A stretch of 20,977 nucleotides of DNA from RGIG9115 sp045644665. GTDB lineage: Bacteria > Bacillota > Clostridia > UBA1381. A model generated the notes under the pieces. That model saw only the letters and a program-made list of their open reading frames with translations, made no database searches and was not told the DNA's origin. The stretch covers positions 1-20,977 of the forward strand of contig JAZRHH010000040.1 of assembly GCA_045644665.1 (NCBI GenBank), written 5' to 3'. This document shows, one piece after another, positions 1-7,215 of this stretch (within the stretch, counting starts at the first letter, position 1; each line of letters opens with the position of its first letter). The translations under genes and the position numbers were made by a program.

Positions 1-2
1 AT

Positions 3-47
3 ATAATGGGCAGGGAACTTGATGAGCTTCGTAATTTACACAAATAA
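3..47 (+). CDS. C-terminal end of an unknown gene, cut by the window edge
   Basis: A frame open from the left edge ends at TAA, directly followed by a second TAA, with visible residues IMGRELDELRNLHK. It stops 15 bases before the holin start, and the holin's ribosome-binding site (AAGGAGGGG) follows the stop codons. The piece is charged and probably helical. Nothing identifies its function. The tight spacing suggests it is the preceding gene of the same phage-derived operon. It could also be a chance open frame, since only 14 codons are visible. Confidence 0.35.
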   Translation: MMGRELDELRNLHK

Positions 48-62
48 TAAGGAGGGGAAAAT

Positions 63-488
63 ATGAATTTTAATGAAATTAAGGTAAGTATCTGTACATT
101 TTTTGGTGCGGCGGGTGCTATGATTACAAGAGCGATTGGAGGTTGGTCCGAGGACATTGTTACACTTCTCATTTTCATGGCGGTTGATTTTATTACAGGT
201 CTTATTGTGGCAGGAGTGTTTAGGTCTTCGGGAAAGACAGAAACCGGTGCAATAAGCAGCAAGGCAAGTTTTAAAGGACTATGCAAAAAATGCGTAATGC
301 TCATGTTTGTTCTTTTGGCGCACAGGCTTGATATGGCTGTGGGGGCAAATTACATACGAAGTGCAACAGTTATAGGATTTATGCTTAATGAAATGATTTC
401 TATAGTTGAAAATGCAGGCCTTATGGGGCTTCCGCTGCCGGAGGTAATAACAAAGGCTATAGAGATATTAAAAAACAAAAAGGAGTAG
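63..488 (+). CDS. Phage holin, phage_holin_4 (TcdE/BhlA-like) family
   Basis: A 141-residue small membrane protein of the holin family that permeabilises the membrane at phage lysis and is also used for toxin release (TcdE type). Hydrophobic segments lie at about residues 10-26, 33-52, 77-88 and 100-115. Family marks are visible: a DFITG motif after the second segment, a Ser-rich GLCKK segment near residues 65-76, an AHRLD motif near 86, and an NEMISIVENAG segment followed by GLPLPEV near the end. Length is typical. AAGGAGGGG precedes the ATG at good spacing. The next gene starts 3 bases after the stop, so the two are co-transcribed. In most phages the holin lies near an endolysin at the end of the late region. 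Here it sits directly upstream of connector and portal genes, which is unusual. No endolysin is visible in the window. Confidence 0.85.
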   Translation: MNFNEIKVSICTFFGAAGAMITRAIGGWSEDIVTLLIFMAVDFITGLIVAGVFRSSGKTETGAISSKASFKGLCKKCVMLMFVLLAHRLDMAVGANYIRSATVIGFMLNEMISIVENAGLMGLPLPEVITKAIEILKNKKE

Positions 489-491
489 GCT

Positions 492-1241
492 ATGTATATT
501 ACAGATGTAATTAAACAGGCAAAAGCGCTACATCCATCAGAATATACAGATTTGGAGTACATAAGGTGGTGTGATGAGCTTTCTGCTGATATAAGGAGAA
601 ATTACGATATTGAATATGGTAGTATTTCGTCTTCGGGGGCAAAGATTATGCTCCCGGAGGGTATAACCATTAATGATGTTTCAAAGGTTGTAGCAGACGG
701 CAGGGAACTTAAGAAAACTGATTTAAGAGAATATGGATTTACATACGATTATTCAGAAAAAGGTAGTGTAATAAAGCGTTCTTCCCTTGCTCCACAAAGC
801 TTTACGGTTATTTATTCCTGCCCACATAAACCCCTGAGATACATAGACGAGAAAATAAATGCCTTGTTTGAAGAAGGTATTTTTAAGGCGGAGATTGATT
901 TGTGCATTGGTGATACAATAAAAATTACGGAGGGAGAGGCTGTTTACACAGTTCATATAACCAACTTTGCCGAGGAAGGCTTTGTATATGAAGGTGACAG
1001 CGTCCCGGCAGGAGAGAGAGAAGTACATTTTTATAGGGAAATTACGGACAGTACTTTAATTCCTGCACCTTATGACAGCGCTTATATTGATTTTGTAAAT
1101 GCAAAAGTTTCTCTTTATCAGGGTGATGAGAGTGCGTACAGGACTTTTATGGGACAGTTTAACAGGAAAATGAATGATTATAGGTGTTATCTTACAAGAA
1201 ATATGCCAAGGACAGAGGCAAAAACAAAAAATTGGTTTTAG
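492..1241 (+). CDS. Phage connector-like structural protein
   Basis: A 249-residue protein, probably a virion structural or head-tail connector-type protein. The N-terminus (MYITDVIKQAKALHPSEY, then a DLEYIRWCDEL helix) and the C-terminal helical segment (SAYIDFVNAKVSLYQGD followed by a Y-rich helix ending in LTRNMPR) resemble proteins found next to portal genes in Firmicutes phages. The middle is beta-rich. There is no signal peptide or membrane segment. It follows the holin by 3 bases and is followed after 12 bases by a 46-residue gene and then the portal gene, so it belongs to the same transcript. The match rests on overall pattern and position, and no named domain was confirmed. A structure prediction compared with gp6/gp15-type connectors would settle it. 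Confidence 0.5.
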   Translation: MYITDVIKQAKALHPSEYTDLEYIRWCDELSADIRRNYDIEYGSISSSGAKIMLPEGITINDVSKVVADGRELKKTDLREYGFTYDYSEKGSVIKRSSLAPQSFTVIYSCPHKPLRYIDEKINALFEEGIFKAEIDLCIGDTIKITEGEAVYTVHITNFAEEGFVYEGDSVPAGEREVHFYREITDSTLIPAPYDSAYIDFVNAKVSLYQGDESAYRTFMGQFNRKMNDYRCYLTRNMPRTEAKTKNWF

Positions 1242-1253
1242 GAGGTGATAGAA

Positions 1254-1394
1254 GTGGAATTTATTATGGATGCTCCTCCAATGCTTTCAGGAGATATGCA
1301 GGAGGATATAAAAAATTTGCGAGAACATATTATAGAGCTGCAAGATGAGCTTGAATATACGTTTAAAAGGAGGCTTGTAGGTGATGGAGAGTAA
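1254..1394 (+). CDS. Small helical phage-associated protein (46 aa)
   Basis: A short gene with a GTG start behind a good ribosome-binding site (TTAGGAGGTGATAGAAGTG). It ends at TAA 1392-1394 and overlaps the start of the portal gene in another frame. The protein is MEFIMDAPPM, then a helix with the pattern KNLREHIIELQDELEY, then a basic tail. This L-R-x4-L-x3-L-x-Y spacing resembles short helical motifs seen in Firmicutes phage structural proteins. It fills the only gap in the phage operon, uses the same codon style and carries its own ribosome-binding site, so it is probably real. It may pack against the connector or portal. The function is not known. Confidence 0.6.
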   Translation: MEFIMDAPPMLSGDMQEDIKNLREHIIELQDELEYTFKRRLVGDGE

Positions 1395-3018
1395 AATTAC
1401 AAAGGAGTTTGCTGCCAAAGCACTAAGTGCTTTTCAGAAATACAAAAGTGATAAAGAGTCGTTGAATCAAAGAGTAAGGGAAAATGATTACTGGTACAAG
1501 GCAAGGTACGGAAGACTGATTAATCCTTCAACAAGTGAAACTGAACCATCAACGGCATTTATATTTTCTGCAATAGAAAATAAGTTTTCGGACGCCATTG
1601 ATAATTTCCCAATGCCAAATATATTAGAACGTGAGCCTGAGGATAAGGAACTTTCGGATATTCTCTCTAAAATAGTTCCTGTTCAGCTTGATATTTCTGA
1701 TTTTAAAAAAGCATATAAGACAAACTGGAGGAGAAAGCTGAAGCACGGTACGGGAATATACGGAGTGTTTTATAAAAATGGTGAAATAAAAATTTCATCT
1801 GTTTCCCTTTTAAATGTTTATTGTGATATGCACGTGGGAAATGTTCAGGACAGTCAGTTTTTGTTTATTGTAAATGCTGTAGACAATGAGGAGTTAAAGA
1901 AAACTTATCCGCAACACACAGAAAAGTTTTGCGGCAATGCAACGGTAGAGGGCTTTGACGGAACGCATGAAATTGATGACCGCACAGAGATAGTAGATTG
2001 TTATTACAAAAAAGACGGCAAGCTTCATTGTATAAAATTTTGTAATAGTGAGATTGTTGAGGCTACGGAGGACGGTGATTATCCGGACGGGATTTACAGC
2101 CATGGAATGTATCCTGTTGTGTTTGATGTGCTTTATCCTGAGGAAGATTCACCTTTTGGTTTTGGGGTTATAGACATTGCAAAAAACCCTCAGGCGTATA
2201 TAGACAGAATGGACGGTGCAATTATTAAAAACGCAATTTTGTCAAGTAAAATACGTTTTCTTATAAAGGACAGCGGTGCAGTAAACGAGGAAGAAGTCCT
2301 TGACTATTCAAATGATATTATACACGTTGCGGGAAGTGTTGAAAATGATTCGATAAGAGAGCTTCAGGTTTCCGGGCTTCCGGCATATGTAATGAGTCAC
2401 AGAAGCAAAAAAATAGATGAGCTTAAAGAGGTTGTAGGTAATCGTGATTTTCAGCAGGGAAACACAGCCAGAGGCGTAGTTGCCGCAAGTGCAATAACAG
2501 CTCTTCAGGAATCGGGGAACAAGCTTTCCAGAAGCTCTATAGATGACGCATTTGACCGCTACAAGGAAATTGTGCTTATGGTAATAGAGCTTATGCGCGA
2601 ATTTTTTGAGGACAAGCATATATATCGTATAACAGGGGATGCAGGAAATGCAGAATTTGCAGAATTTACGTCTGATATGATGTATAAAAAATCCTCTCTT
2701 CCGGAGTCCTGGAACAGAAAGGAACCGATACGTTTTGATGTAGAAATTGTTCCTCAAAAGCAAAACCCATTCCAGAGAGAAGTAAATAATAATACGATTA
2801 TACAGCTTTGGCAGACGGGATTTTTTAAACCGGAGTTTAGCGACTCCGCTCTGATTGCAATGGAAGCTATGAGCTTTGATGGAAAGGAAAAAATAATTGA
2901 CAGTATTAAAAAGAGGAAAAACTTTCCCGGTGACGAGCTTGTGCCAATTGAGGAAACGGTTGAAAAATTAAAAGAAAGGAATAATCAAAATGAACAGTTC
3001 AGAAATTCTAAAACTTAA
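1381..3018 (+). CDS. Phage portal protein
   Basis: A 545-residue protein of the portal type, which forms the dodecameric ring at one capsid vertex through which DNA is packaged. It opens with long helices (AAKALSAFQKYKSDKESL, then a WYKARYG segment). The core contains PFGFGVIDIAKNPQAYID and GNRDFQQGNTARGVVAASA at about residues 355-375, followed by a long helix, the usual portal pattern of a Gly/Ala-rich loop before the tunnel and crown helices. Length is normal for portals. The start may be GTG 1381 or ATG 1384; AGGAGG at 1368-1373 serves either. The gene overlaps the small gene upstream by 14 bases and the next gene by 29 bases, showing translational coupling. No frameshift or stop interrupts it. 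No terminase large subunit is visible beside it, so packaging genes must lie to the left or be absent. Confidence 0.75.
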   Translation: MMESKITKEFAAKALSAFQKYKSDKESLNQRVRENDYWYKARYGRLINPSTSETEPSTAFIFSAIENKFSDAIDNFPMPNILEREPEDKELSDILSKIVPVQLDISDFKKAYKTNWRRKLKHGTGIYGVFYKNGEIKISSVSLLNVYCDMHVGNVQDSQFLFIVNAVDNEELKKTYPQHTEKFCGNATVEGFDGTHEIDDRTEIVDCYYKKDGKLHCIKFCNSEIVEATEDGDYPDGIYSHGMYPVVFDVLYPEEDSPFGFGVIDIAKNPQAYIDRMDGAIIKNAILSSKIRFLIKDSGAVNEEEVLDYSNDIIHVAGSVENDSIRELQVSGLPAYVMSHRSKKIDELKEVVGNRDFQQGNTARGVVAASAITALQESGNKLSRSSIDDAFDRYKEIVLMVIELMREFFEDKHIYRITGDAGNAEFAEFTSDMMYKKSSLPESWNRKEPIRFDVEIVPQKQNPFQREVNNNTIIQLWQTGFFKPEFSDSALIAMEAMSFDGKEKIIDSIKKRKNFPGDELVPIEETVEKLKERNNQNEQFRNSKT

Positions 3019-4219
3019 TAAAGGACCTATAAAATATGATTCACAACCATTGCCGGAGGTATTAGGTTTAAACTTCAAAAAACCTGAAGTTCCGGAGGTT
3101 AAGGTGCCAAAAACAGTGAATATTCCAACAGGTAAAAATACATTTGAGTCCGGAAACTTAAAGGTCAGGGATGCAATGACAAATCTTGGTTTTGAAAATA
3201 ACAAGATAGGCTGGGACGGAACCAATGTTACATATAACAATGAGTATTTTCTCACTCCTGATGTAAATACAGACGGTGTAACAAAAACAAACCCAAATAC
3301 ATTTATTCAAGCTGTAAACAATACATATAGAAATGCAGGAATTGATGATTCCGTAGTAGGAGTAACTACATACGCCTCAGGAAATGCCAAGATACCATAT
3401 TCTGTTACATACGGAAATGGTGGTGTGGTTATGGTAGGAGGAGTGCCGGTGGAAAATGCAATTACAATTGACGGAAAAGCTTATGCAAAAAGAAGCTCTG
3501 TTGAAAAGGCTATAAATGAGCTTAAGGAAAAGTCGGCAGTTAAATCCTCTAGAGAAATGGTACAGCAGTACAAAGAAGATAATGCTGATATTGTAAATAA
3601 GTATCTTGACAGGATAAATAATTATGAAGAATTTTCATATAATCCGGAGGAAGACCCTGCATTCCTTGCATATAAAAAGCAATATTTAGATGATGCAAGA
3701 GAGGCCTATGACGATATATACGGTCTTGGCGTGGCAAGAACAGGAGGCTATGCAAACACTGCTGCAATGACCAATGCGGCACAGGCATATTTTGACCACC
3801 TTTCCGACCTGGAGGACCGTATACCGGAACTTGCAAGATTTGCTTATGAAAGGTATGCAGATGATTTTGACAGGCTGATTAATGGTCTTGATATTTATGG
3901 ACTTCCAAAGGATATGGAACTTATGGAGTATAATGCAAATCTTGATGATCTGGAAAGGGTAGATGCAGCCATCGAGGCTGATTACAACAGAGATTGGGAC
4001 AATCAGGAGTTTTCATATGACAAGTATCTTGATGAACTCGAAAGAGAAGATATGCTTTGGGAAAGAGAGAATATAACTATTCCAGAGTTTATGCTCGAGA
4101 AAGAGAGGGCCGAAATGGAAGAGGCGAAAGATAATTTAACTATGGAAAAGCTCCTTGCTGAGATAGAAGCAAAGAATATAGATAACGCATACAAGCGTAT
4201 GATGTATGGCATGAAATAA
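2990..4219 (+). CDS. Phage-associated protein with stalk-like N-terminus and helical C-terminus
   Basis: A 409-residue protein of unknown function. After a Pro/Lys-rich lead (KKPEVPEVKVPK), residues of about 60-165 form a beta-rich part with LGFENNKIGWDGTNVTYNN and an IDGKAYAKRSSVEKAINEL segment. This recalls copper amine oxidase N-terminal-like (stalk) domains, with the GY-x-IGWD strand and the final 'R.SvekAI' helix. From about residue 215 comes a segment PEEDPAFLAYKKQYLDDARE followed by ARTGGYANTAAMTNAAQAYF, a pattern recurring in phage-linked proteins of gut Firmicutes. The C-terminal 150 residues are almost all charged helix and probably coiled coil. It starts inside the portal gene (29-base overlap). 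No signal peptide is visible. A virion structural or scaffold role is likely from context; nothing catalytic is seen. It is the last gene of the cassette. Confidence 0.6.
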   Translation: MNSSEILKLNKGPIKYDSQPLPEVLGLNFKKPEVPEVKVPKTVNIPTGKNTFESGNLKVRDAMTNLGFENNKIGWDGTNVTYNNEYFLTPDVNTDGVTKTNPNTFIQAVNNTYRNAGIDDSVVGVTTYASGNAKIPYSVTYGNGGVVMVGGVPVENAITIDGKAYAKRSSVEKAINELKEKSAVKSSREMVQQYKEDNADIVNKYLDRINNYEEFSYNPEEDPAFLAYKKQYLDDAREAYDDIYGLGVARTGGYANTAAMTNAAQAYFDHLSDLEDRIPELARFAYERYADDFDRLINGLDIYGLPKDMELMEYNANLDDLERVDAAIEADYNRDWDNQEFSYDKYLDELEREDMLWERENITIPEFMLEKERAEMEEAKDNLTMEKLLAEIEAKNIDNAYKRMMYGMK

Positions 4220-4227
4220 GTTTCTAT

Positions 4228-4246
4228 TGTTTACACAATGTTTACA
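4228..4246 (+). repeat. Two TGTTTACA direct repeats, 11-bp period
   Basis: TGTTTACA occurs at 4228-4235 and again at 4239-4246, a spacing of 11 bases or about one helical turn, ending 10 bases upstream of the -35 box of the following promoter. Same-face spacing is typical of tandem operator sites. No regulator can be named. Confidence 0.4.
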
Positions 4247-4256
4247 ACAAAAAGGA

Positions 4257-4285
4257 TTGACGAAGTGTCCTTGGGATGATAAAAT
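4257..4285 (+). promoter_or_regulatory. Sigma-A-type promoter of the zinc-ribbon/trmN6/rsmI operon
   Basis: TTGACG at 4257-4262, 17 bases, then TAAAAT at 4280-4285 gives an almost consensus housekeeping promoter. Transcription should begin near 4292, with the first gene's ATG at 4319 behind GAAAGGAGT. This separates the housekeeping operon from the phage-derived genes upstream, although no clear terminator is seen between them. Confidence 0.75.
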
Positions 4286-4318
4286 ATATGTAGCTTATCC
4301 TGAAAGGAGTAATCGCAT

Positions 4319-5164
4319 ATGAGAAGCTGTGCTTTTTGCGGACGCGATCTTGGCCCCGAAGAAAAATGTAACTGTCAGGGTGCACAAAGGGCAAGAATGT
4401 CTAAAGATACAAGTAATAATGAAAATAAAACATATACAGGGTGGCAGGAAAATACCTATACAACAGGCTACACAAAGGAAAAGAAGAAAAGGTTTAATTT
4501 TAAGATGCCGCGCTTTAAAAAACCACATTTTAAAAAGCCTGATTTTAAAGGAAGTGCAAGGGGTGTTTCGGGGTTTACAAAGAGGTTTTTGCATGACCCT
4601 GTAAACGCTGTTTCAAGCCCCGGTGCTTTAAATCCGTTGCAGATAGTGCTGATTTTACTTGGTACTGCTGTTGCAGTATCTCTTTGCGGATTTTTTGTGT
4701 GTGCAAGGTTTTTAAGCCCTGTTATGAGAGGACTTGCTTCTATGGGATCTCCTCTGGGAACGCAGATTATGCTACCTTCCTACAACGTAGGTAATCTTCT
4801 TAAGTTTGTGCTTTTGGGATTTACTACTATTACCTTGATGGAGTTTGTGTTTATAGGTGTACTGTTTGTTGTGAACAGATTTATATTAAGGCATCCGACA
4901 GGATTTTTCGTGTTTGCAACAAGACCTGCAGCTGCAATGATTCCTGTTATGGTTTTCTCCGGTTTGGGAGCACTTATAAGCTTTTTCTCAATTTTTGCAA
5001 GTGTTATGCTCTTTATGACGGGAATTGTAATAAATATCGTTCTTATGTATGAAGCACTTCGGTCAGAATGGAGCAGTGTACCGGCGGCACGAACAGTATA
5101 CACTATGGCAATCAGCTATTTTATATTTTATGTGATAATATTTAATATTTTGAGGATATTATAA
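4319..5164 (+). CDS. Zinc-ribbon integral membrane protein, Yip1-like
   Basis: A 281-residue protein. Cys4, Cys7, Cys17 and Cys19 form a short N-terminal zinc-ribbon-like knuckle (SCAFCGRDL...CNC). A hydrophilic linker follows, rich in Thr, Tyr and Lys. Next come about four basic repeats of the type RF-K-x-P (residues 60-75: FKMPRFKKPHFKKPDFK). From about residue 105 there are four to five hydrophobic segments (about 108-130, 157-185, 200-230, 235-250, 262-280) with a loop containing LRHPTGFFVFATRPAA. The arrangement matches cytosolic zinc-ribbon proteins with a Yip1-type membrane domain, common in Clostridia and of unknown function. It is the first gene behind the promoter and ends one base before trmN6. 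The basic repeat may bind membrane lipid, nucleic acid or ribosomes; this is a guess. Confidence 0.65.
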   Translation: MRSCAFCGRDLGPEEKCNCQGAQRARMSKDTSNNENKTYTGWQENTYTTGYTKEKKKRFNFKMPRFKKPHFKKPDFKGSARGVSGFTKRFLHDPVNAVSSPGALNPLQIVLILLGTAVAVSLCGFFVCARFLSPVMRGLASMGSPLGTQIMLPSYNVGNLLKFVLLGFTTITLMEFVFIGVLFVVNRFILRHPTGFFVFATRPAAAMIPVMVFSGLGALISFFSIFASVMLFMTGIVINIVLMYEALRSEWSSVPAARTVYTMAISYFIFYVIIFNILRIL

Positions 5165-5165
5165 T

Positions 5166-5891
5166 ATGGACAGTGAGTTTATCTGTGACCTTCAAAGAGA
5201 TGATTTAAAAATAATTCAGAAAAAGAATGGCTTCCGTTTTGGTACGGACGCCGTTCTTTTGTCGGATTTTGCCAAAGATATAAGGGCAAAGACGGTTTTA
5301 GACCTTTGCACAGGCAGCGGAATAGTACCTATACTTCTCTACGCAAAAACAAAGGCAGAGAAAATTGTAGGCGTTGAAGTGCAAGAGGAAATTGCTGATA
5401 TGGCAAAAAGGTCAGTAGAGCTTAATAATATAGGTGACCGGGTGGAAATTATAGAGTGTGACCTAAGAAAATTGAGGTTGCAAAAGCATAGCTTTGATAT
5501 GGTTACCTGCAACCCACCTTATATGGAAGTAGGTAATGGTTGTATAAATGAATTTGATACAATAACCATTTCAAGACACGAAGTGATGTGTACCATAGAT
5601 GATTGCATAAAGACTGCGGCAGATATGCTAAAGGACAAAGGACATCTTGTTATGGTACATAGGCCTGCACGACTTGCAGATGTTTTGTGCGCTATGAGAA
5701 AATACTCTATTGAGCCAAAACGCATGAGAATGATTCACGCAAGAGTGGATTCTGCCCCCTCATTATTTCTTATAGACGGAGCATTAAAGGGAGGACGTGA
5801 GCTGAAAATTCTGCCCCCTCTTATAATGCAGGACGAGGACGGCAATGAAAGCGCAGAACTTCGGGACATTTACGAAAGAGAGTGTAAATAA
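5166..5891 (+). CDS. trmN6: tRNA1(Val) adenine-37 N6-methyltransferase family protein
   Basis: A 241-residue class I SAM-dependent methyltransferase. The N-terminus carries the family segment GFRFGTDAVLL (residues 22-32). SAM motif I is DLCTGSG at 46-52, the acidic motif II is VGVEV near 68-72, and the amino-methyltransferase catalytic motif NPPY is at 116-119. NPPY is typical of enzymes that methylate an exocyclic amine of adenine, in E. coli YfiC/TrmN6 at A37 of tRNA-Val. It corresponds to YabB of Bacillus subtilis, whose gene also lies just upstream of rsmI (yabC). The yazA gene found between them in Bacillus is missing here. The start ATG is one base past the previous stop and the rsmI start is one base past this stop, so the genes are coupled. 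The exact tRNA target is inferred from family. Confidence 0.87.
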   Translation: MDSEFICDLQRDDLKIIQKKNGFRFGTDAVLLSDFAKDIRAKTVLDLCTGSGIVPILLYAKTKAEKIVGVEVQEEIADMAKRSVELNNIGDRVEIIECDLRKLRLQKHSFDMVTCNPPYMEVGNGCINEFDTITISRHEVMCTIDDCIKTAADMLKDKGHLVMVHRPARLADVLCAMRKYSIEPKRMRMIHARVDSAPSLFLIDGALKGGRELKILPPLIMQDEDGNESAELRDIYERECK

Positions 5892-5892
5892 A

Positions 5893-6753
5893 ATGGAAAA
5901 AGGTACATTATATCTTTGTGCAACTCCTATTGGTAATCTTGGAGATGTTTCGGCAAGGTTTTTAGAGGTTTTTAACATGGTTGACTTTATTGCGGCAGAG
6001 GATACACGCCAGACAGTAAAGCTACTTAATTTTTTTGATATAAAAAAACCTCTTATAAGCTATCATGAGCATAACAAGGCGGAAAAGGGTGAATATATCT
6101 GCTCACTTCTTGAAGAGGGCAAAAACGTTGCTTTAGTGTCGGACGCAGGTACTCCTGCTATATCCGACCCCGGCGAAGACCTGGTTAAACTTTGCATAGA
6201 AAAGAGCCTTAATGTCACATCTGTTCCCGGACCTGTGGCTCTTATAAATGCACTTATCCTTTCAGGTCTTTCTACAAAAAGATTTGCTTTTGAGGGATTT
6301 TTGTCTGTTAACAAACGCCACAGAAATGAGCATTTGAAGTCCGTAAAATATGATACTCATACTCTTATTTTCTACGAAGCACCTCATAAACTCAAGTACA
6401 CCCTTGAGGATATGCTTGAAATTTTGGGAGACAGAAAAATTTCAATTGTCCGTGAGCTTACAAAGCTTCATGAGGAGGTTATGAGAACAACCCTTGGGGA
6501 AGCGGTCAAATTTTATGAAGAAAACAAGCCACGTGGTGAATATGTTCTTGTAATAGAGGGAGCAAAGGAAGAAGTAGCTACGGAAAACTTCTGGGATGAT
6601 ATGACAATTTGTGAGCATGTGGAATATTATGTAAACCAAGGCGAAAGAGATAAGGAAGCTATAAAAAAAGTTGCCGCAGACAGAAATCTGCCAAAAAGAC
6701 AGGTATATGACATTTTCCATGGCATAGAAAGAAAGGACGAGGCGGAAGTATGA
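5893..6753 (+). CDS. rsmI: 16S rRNA 2'-O-ribose C1402 methyltransferase RsmI
   Basis: A 286-residue tetrapyrrole-methylase-fold enzyme that methylates the 2'-OH of C1402 in the decoding centre of 16S rRNA, using SAM. Visible motifs from the chosen start are ATPIGNLGD (10-18), AEDTR (35-39), SYHEHN (56-61), DAGTPAISDPG (84-94), then PGPVALINAL, an FEGFL segment, RELTKLHEE and GEYVLVIEG. The frame is open further upstream to ATG 5845, which would lengthen the protein by 16 residues. The internal ATG at 5893 is chosen because family members begin just before this GTLYLCATPIGN segment and because it lies one base after the trmN6 stop. The Shine-Dalgarno is weak, consistent with translational coupling. 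The gene ends with a 4-base ATGA overlap with the next gene. Confidence 0.93.
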   Translation: MEKGTLYLCATPIGNLGDVSARFLEVFNMVDFIAAEDTRQTVKLLNFFDIKKPLISYHEHNKAEKGEYICSLLEEGKNVALVSDAGTPAISDPGEDLVKLCIEKSLNVTSVPGPVALINALILSGLSTKRFAFEGFLSVNKRHRNEHLKSVKYDTHTLIFYEAPHKLKYTLEDMLEILGDRKISIVRELTKLHEEVMRTTLGEAVKFYEENKPRGEYVLVIEGAKEEVATENFWDDMTICEHVEYYVNQGERDKEAIKKVAADRNLPKRQVYDIFHGIERKDEAEV

Positions 6754-7037
6754 AAAAAGGCACTGGTAAGCTCCTTGCAGGTATCGCAATAACAGGTGCG
6801 TTTTGCTACAAAGTGGCGAAGCGCATGGGTATCATAGACAAACTCCGGTATAAGGATGAATACGAGGCTCTTGACAGATATGTAAAAAGCCATTACCCTA
6901 CAGCTAAAGTCTCGCCTTTGGAGCAAACAGATACGGGATTTGTATGCGTTGTAACAAAGACCGAGGGGAGCATGATACTCCTTTCAATGACAGAGGCAAG
7001 TGATGGAGTGTATGTCTTTTCGGAGAAACATATGTAA
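6750..7037 (+). CDS. Small protein with N-terminal membrane segment, unknown function
   Basis: A 95-residue protein, unrecognised. A basic start (MKKGTGK) leads into a hydrophobic stretch at about residues 8-20 (LLAGIAITGAFCY), which may be a single membrane anchor or a weak signal. The rest is a short soluble alpha/beta domain with TGFVCVVTKTEGSMILLSM strands. It overlaps the rsmI stop by four bases (ATGA), so it is translated by coupling and belongs to the trmN6-rsmI operon. No clear Rho-independent terminator follows it. The nearest downstream unit begins with the promoter at 7181. No function is proposed. Confidence 0.6.
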   Translation: MKKGTGKLLAGIAITGAFCYKVAKRMGIIDKLRYKDEYEALDRYVKSHYPTAKVSPLEQTDTGFVCVVTKTEGSMILLSMTEASDGVYVFSEKHM

Positions 7038-7180
7038 GATGCGATAAAACATAAATTTATGGTGAGAATTTTTACTTGCATTTTTTTCTATATAGCATAT
7101 GATAATTATAGAGATATTGTATTTAATCAAGTTGTTTAAATTTGATAGTTTTCAACAATGAAATTGGGTAAATTTAACGA

Positions 7181-7209
7181 TTGTATTTTTGATTAAAATA
7201 GTGTACAAT
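7181..7209 (+). promoter_or_regulatory. Promoter of the RNA antitoxin/toxin unit
   Basis: TTGTAT at 7181-7186, 17 bases, then TACAAT at 7204-7209. Predicted start is near 7216, about 47 bases before the first RNA repeat. The 140 bases upstream are AT-rich and hold no gene. The promoter position matches type III systems, where one promoter drives antitoxin RNA and, by read-through, the toxin. Confidence 0.6.
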
Positions 7210-7215
7210 AATGGT

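Noticed and set aside
2308..2763. 151-codon minus-strand reading frame inside the portal gene
   Set aside because: It is a mirror of the portal coding sequence with no ribosome-binding site or promoter.
5845..5892. Upstream in-frame start for rsmI
   Set aside because: It would add 16 residues not found in the family and lies inside trmN6; ATG 5893 fits the usual N-terminus.
7050..7061. CATAAATTTATG palindrome as a terminator after the 95-residue gene
   Set aside because: The stem is almost all A/T, has no spare loop and no adjoining T-run of note.
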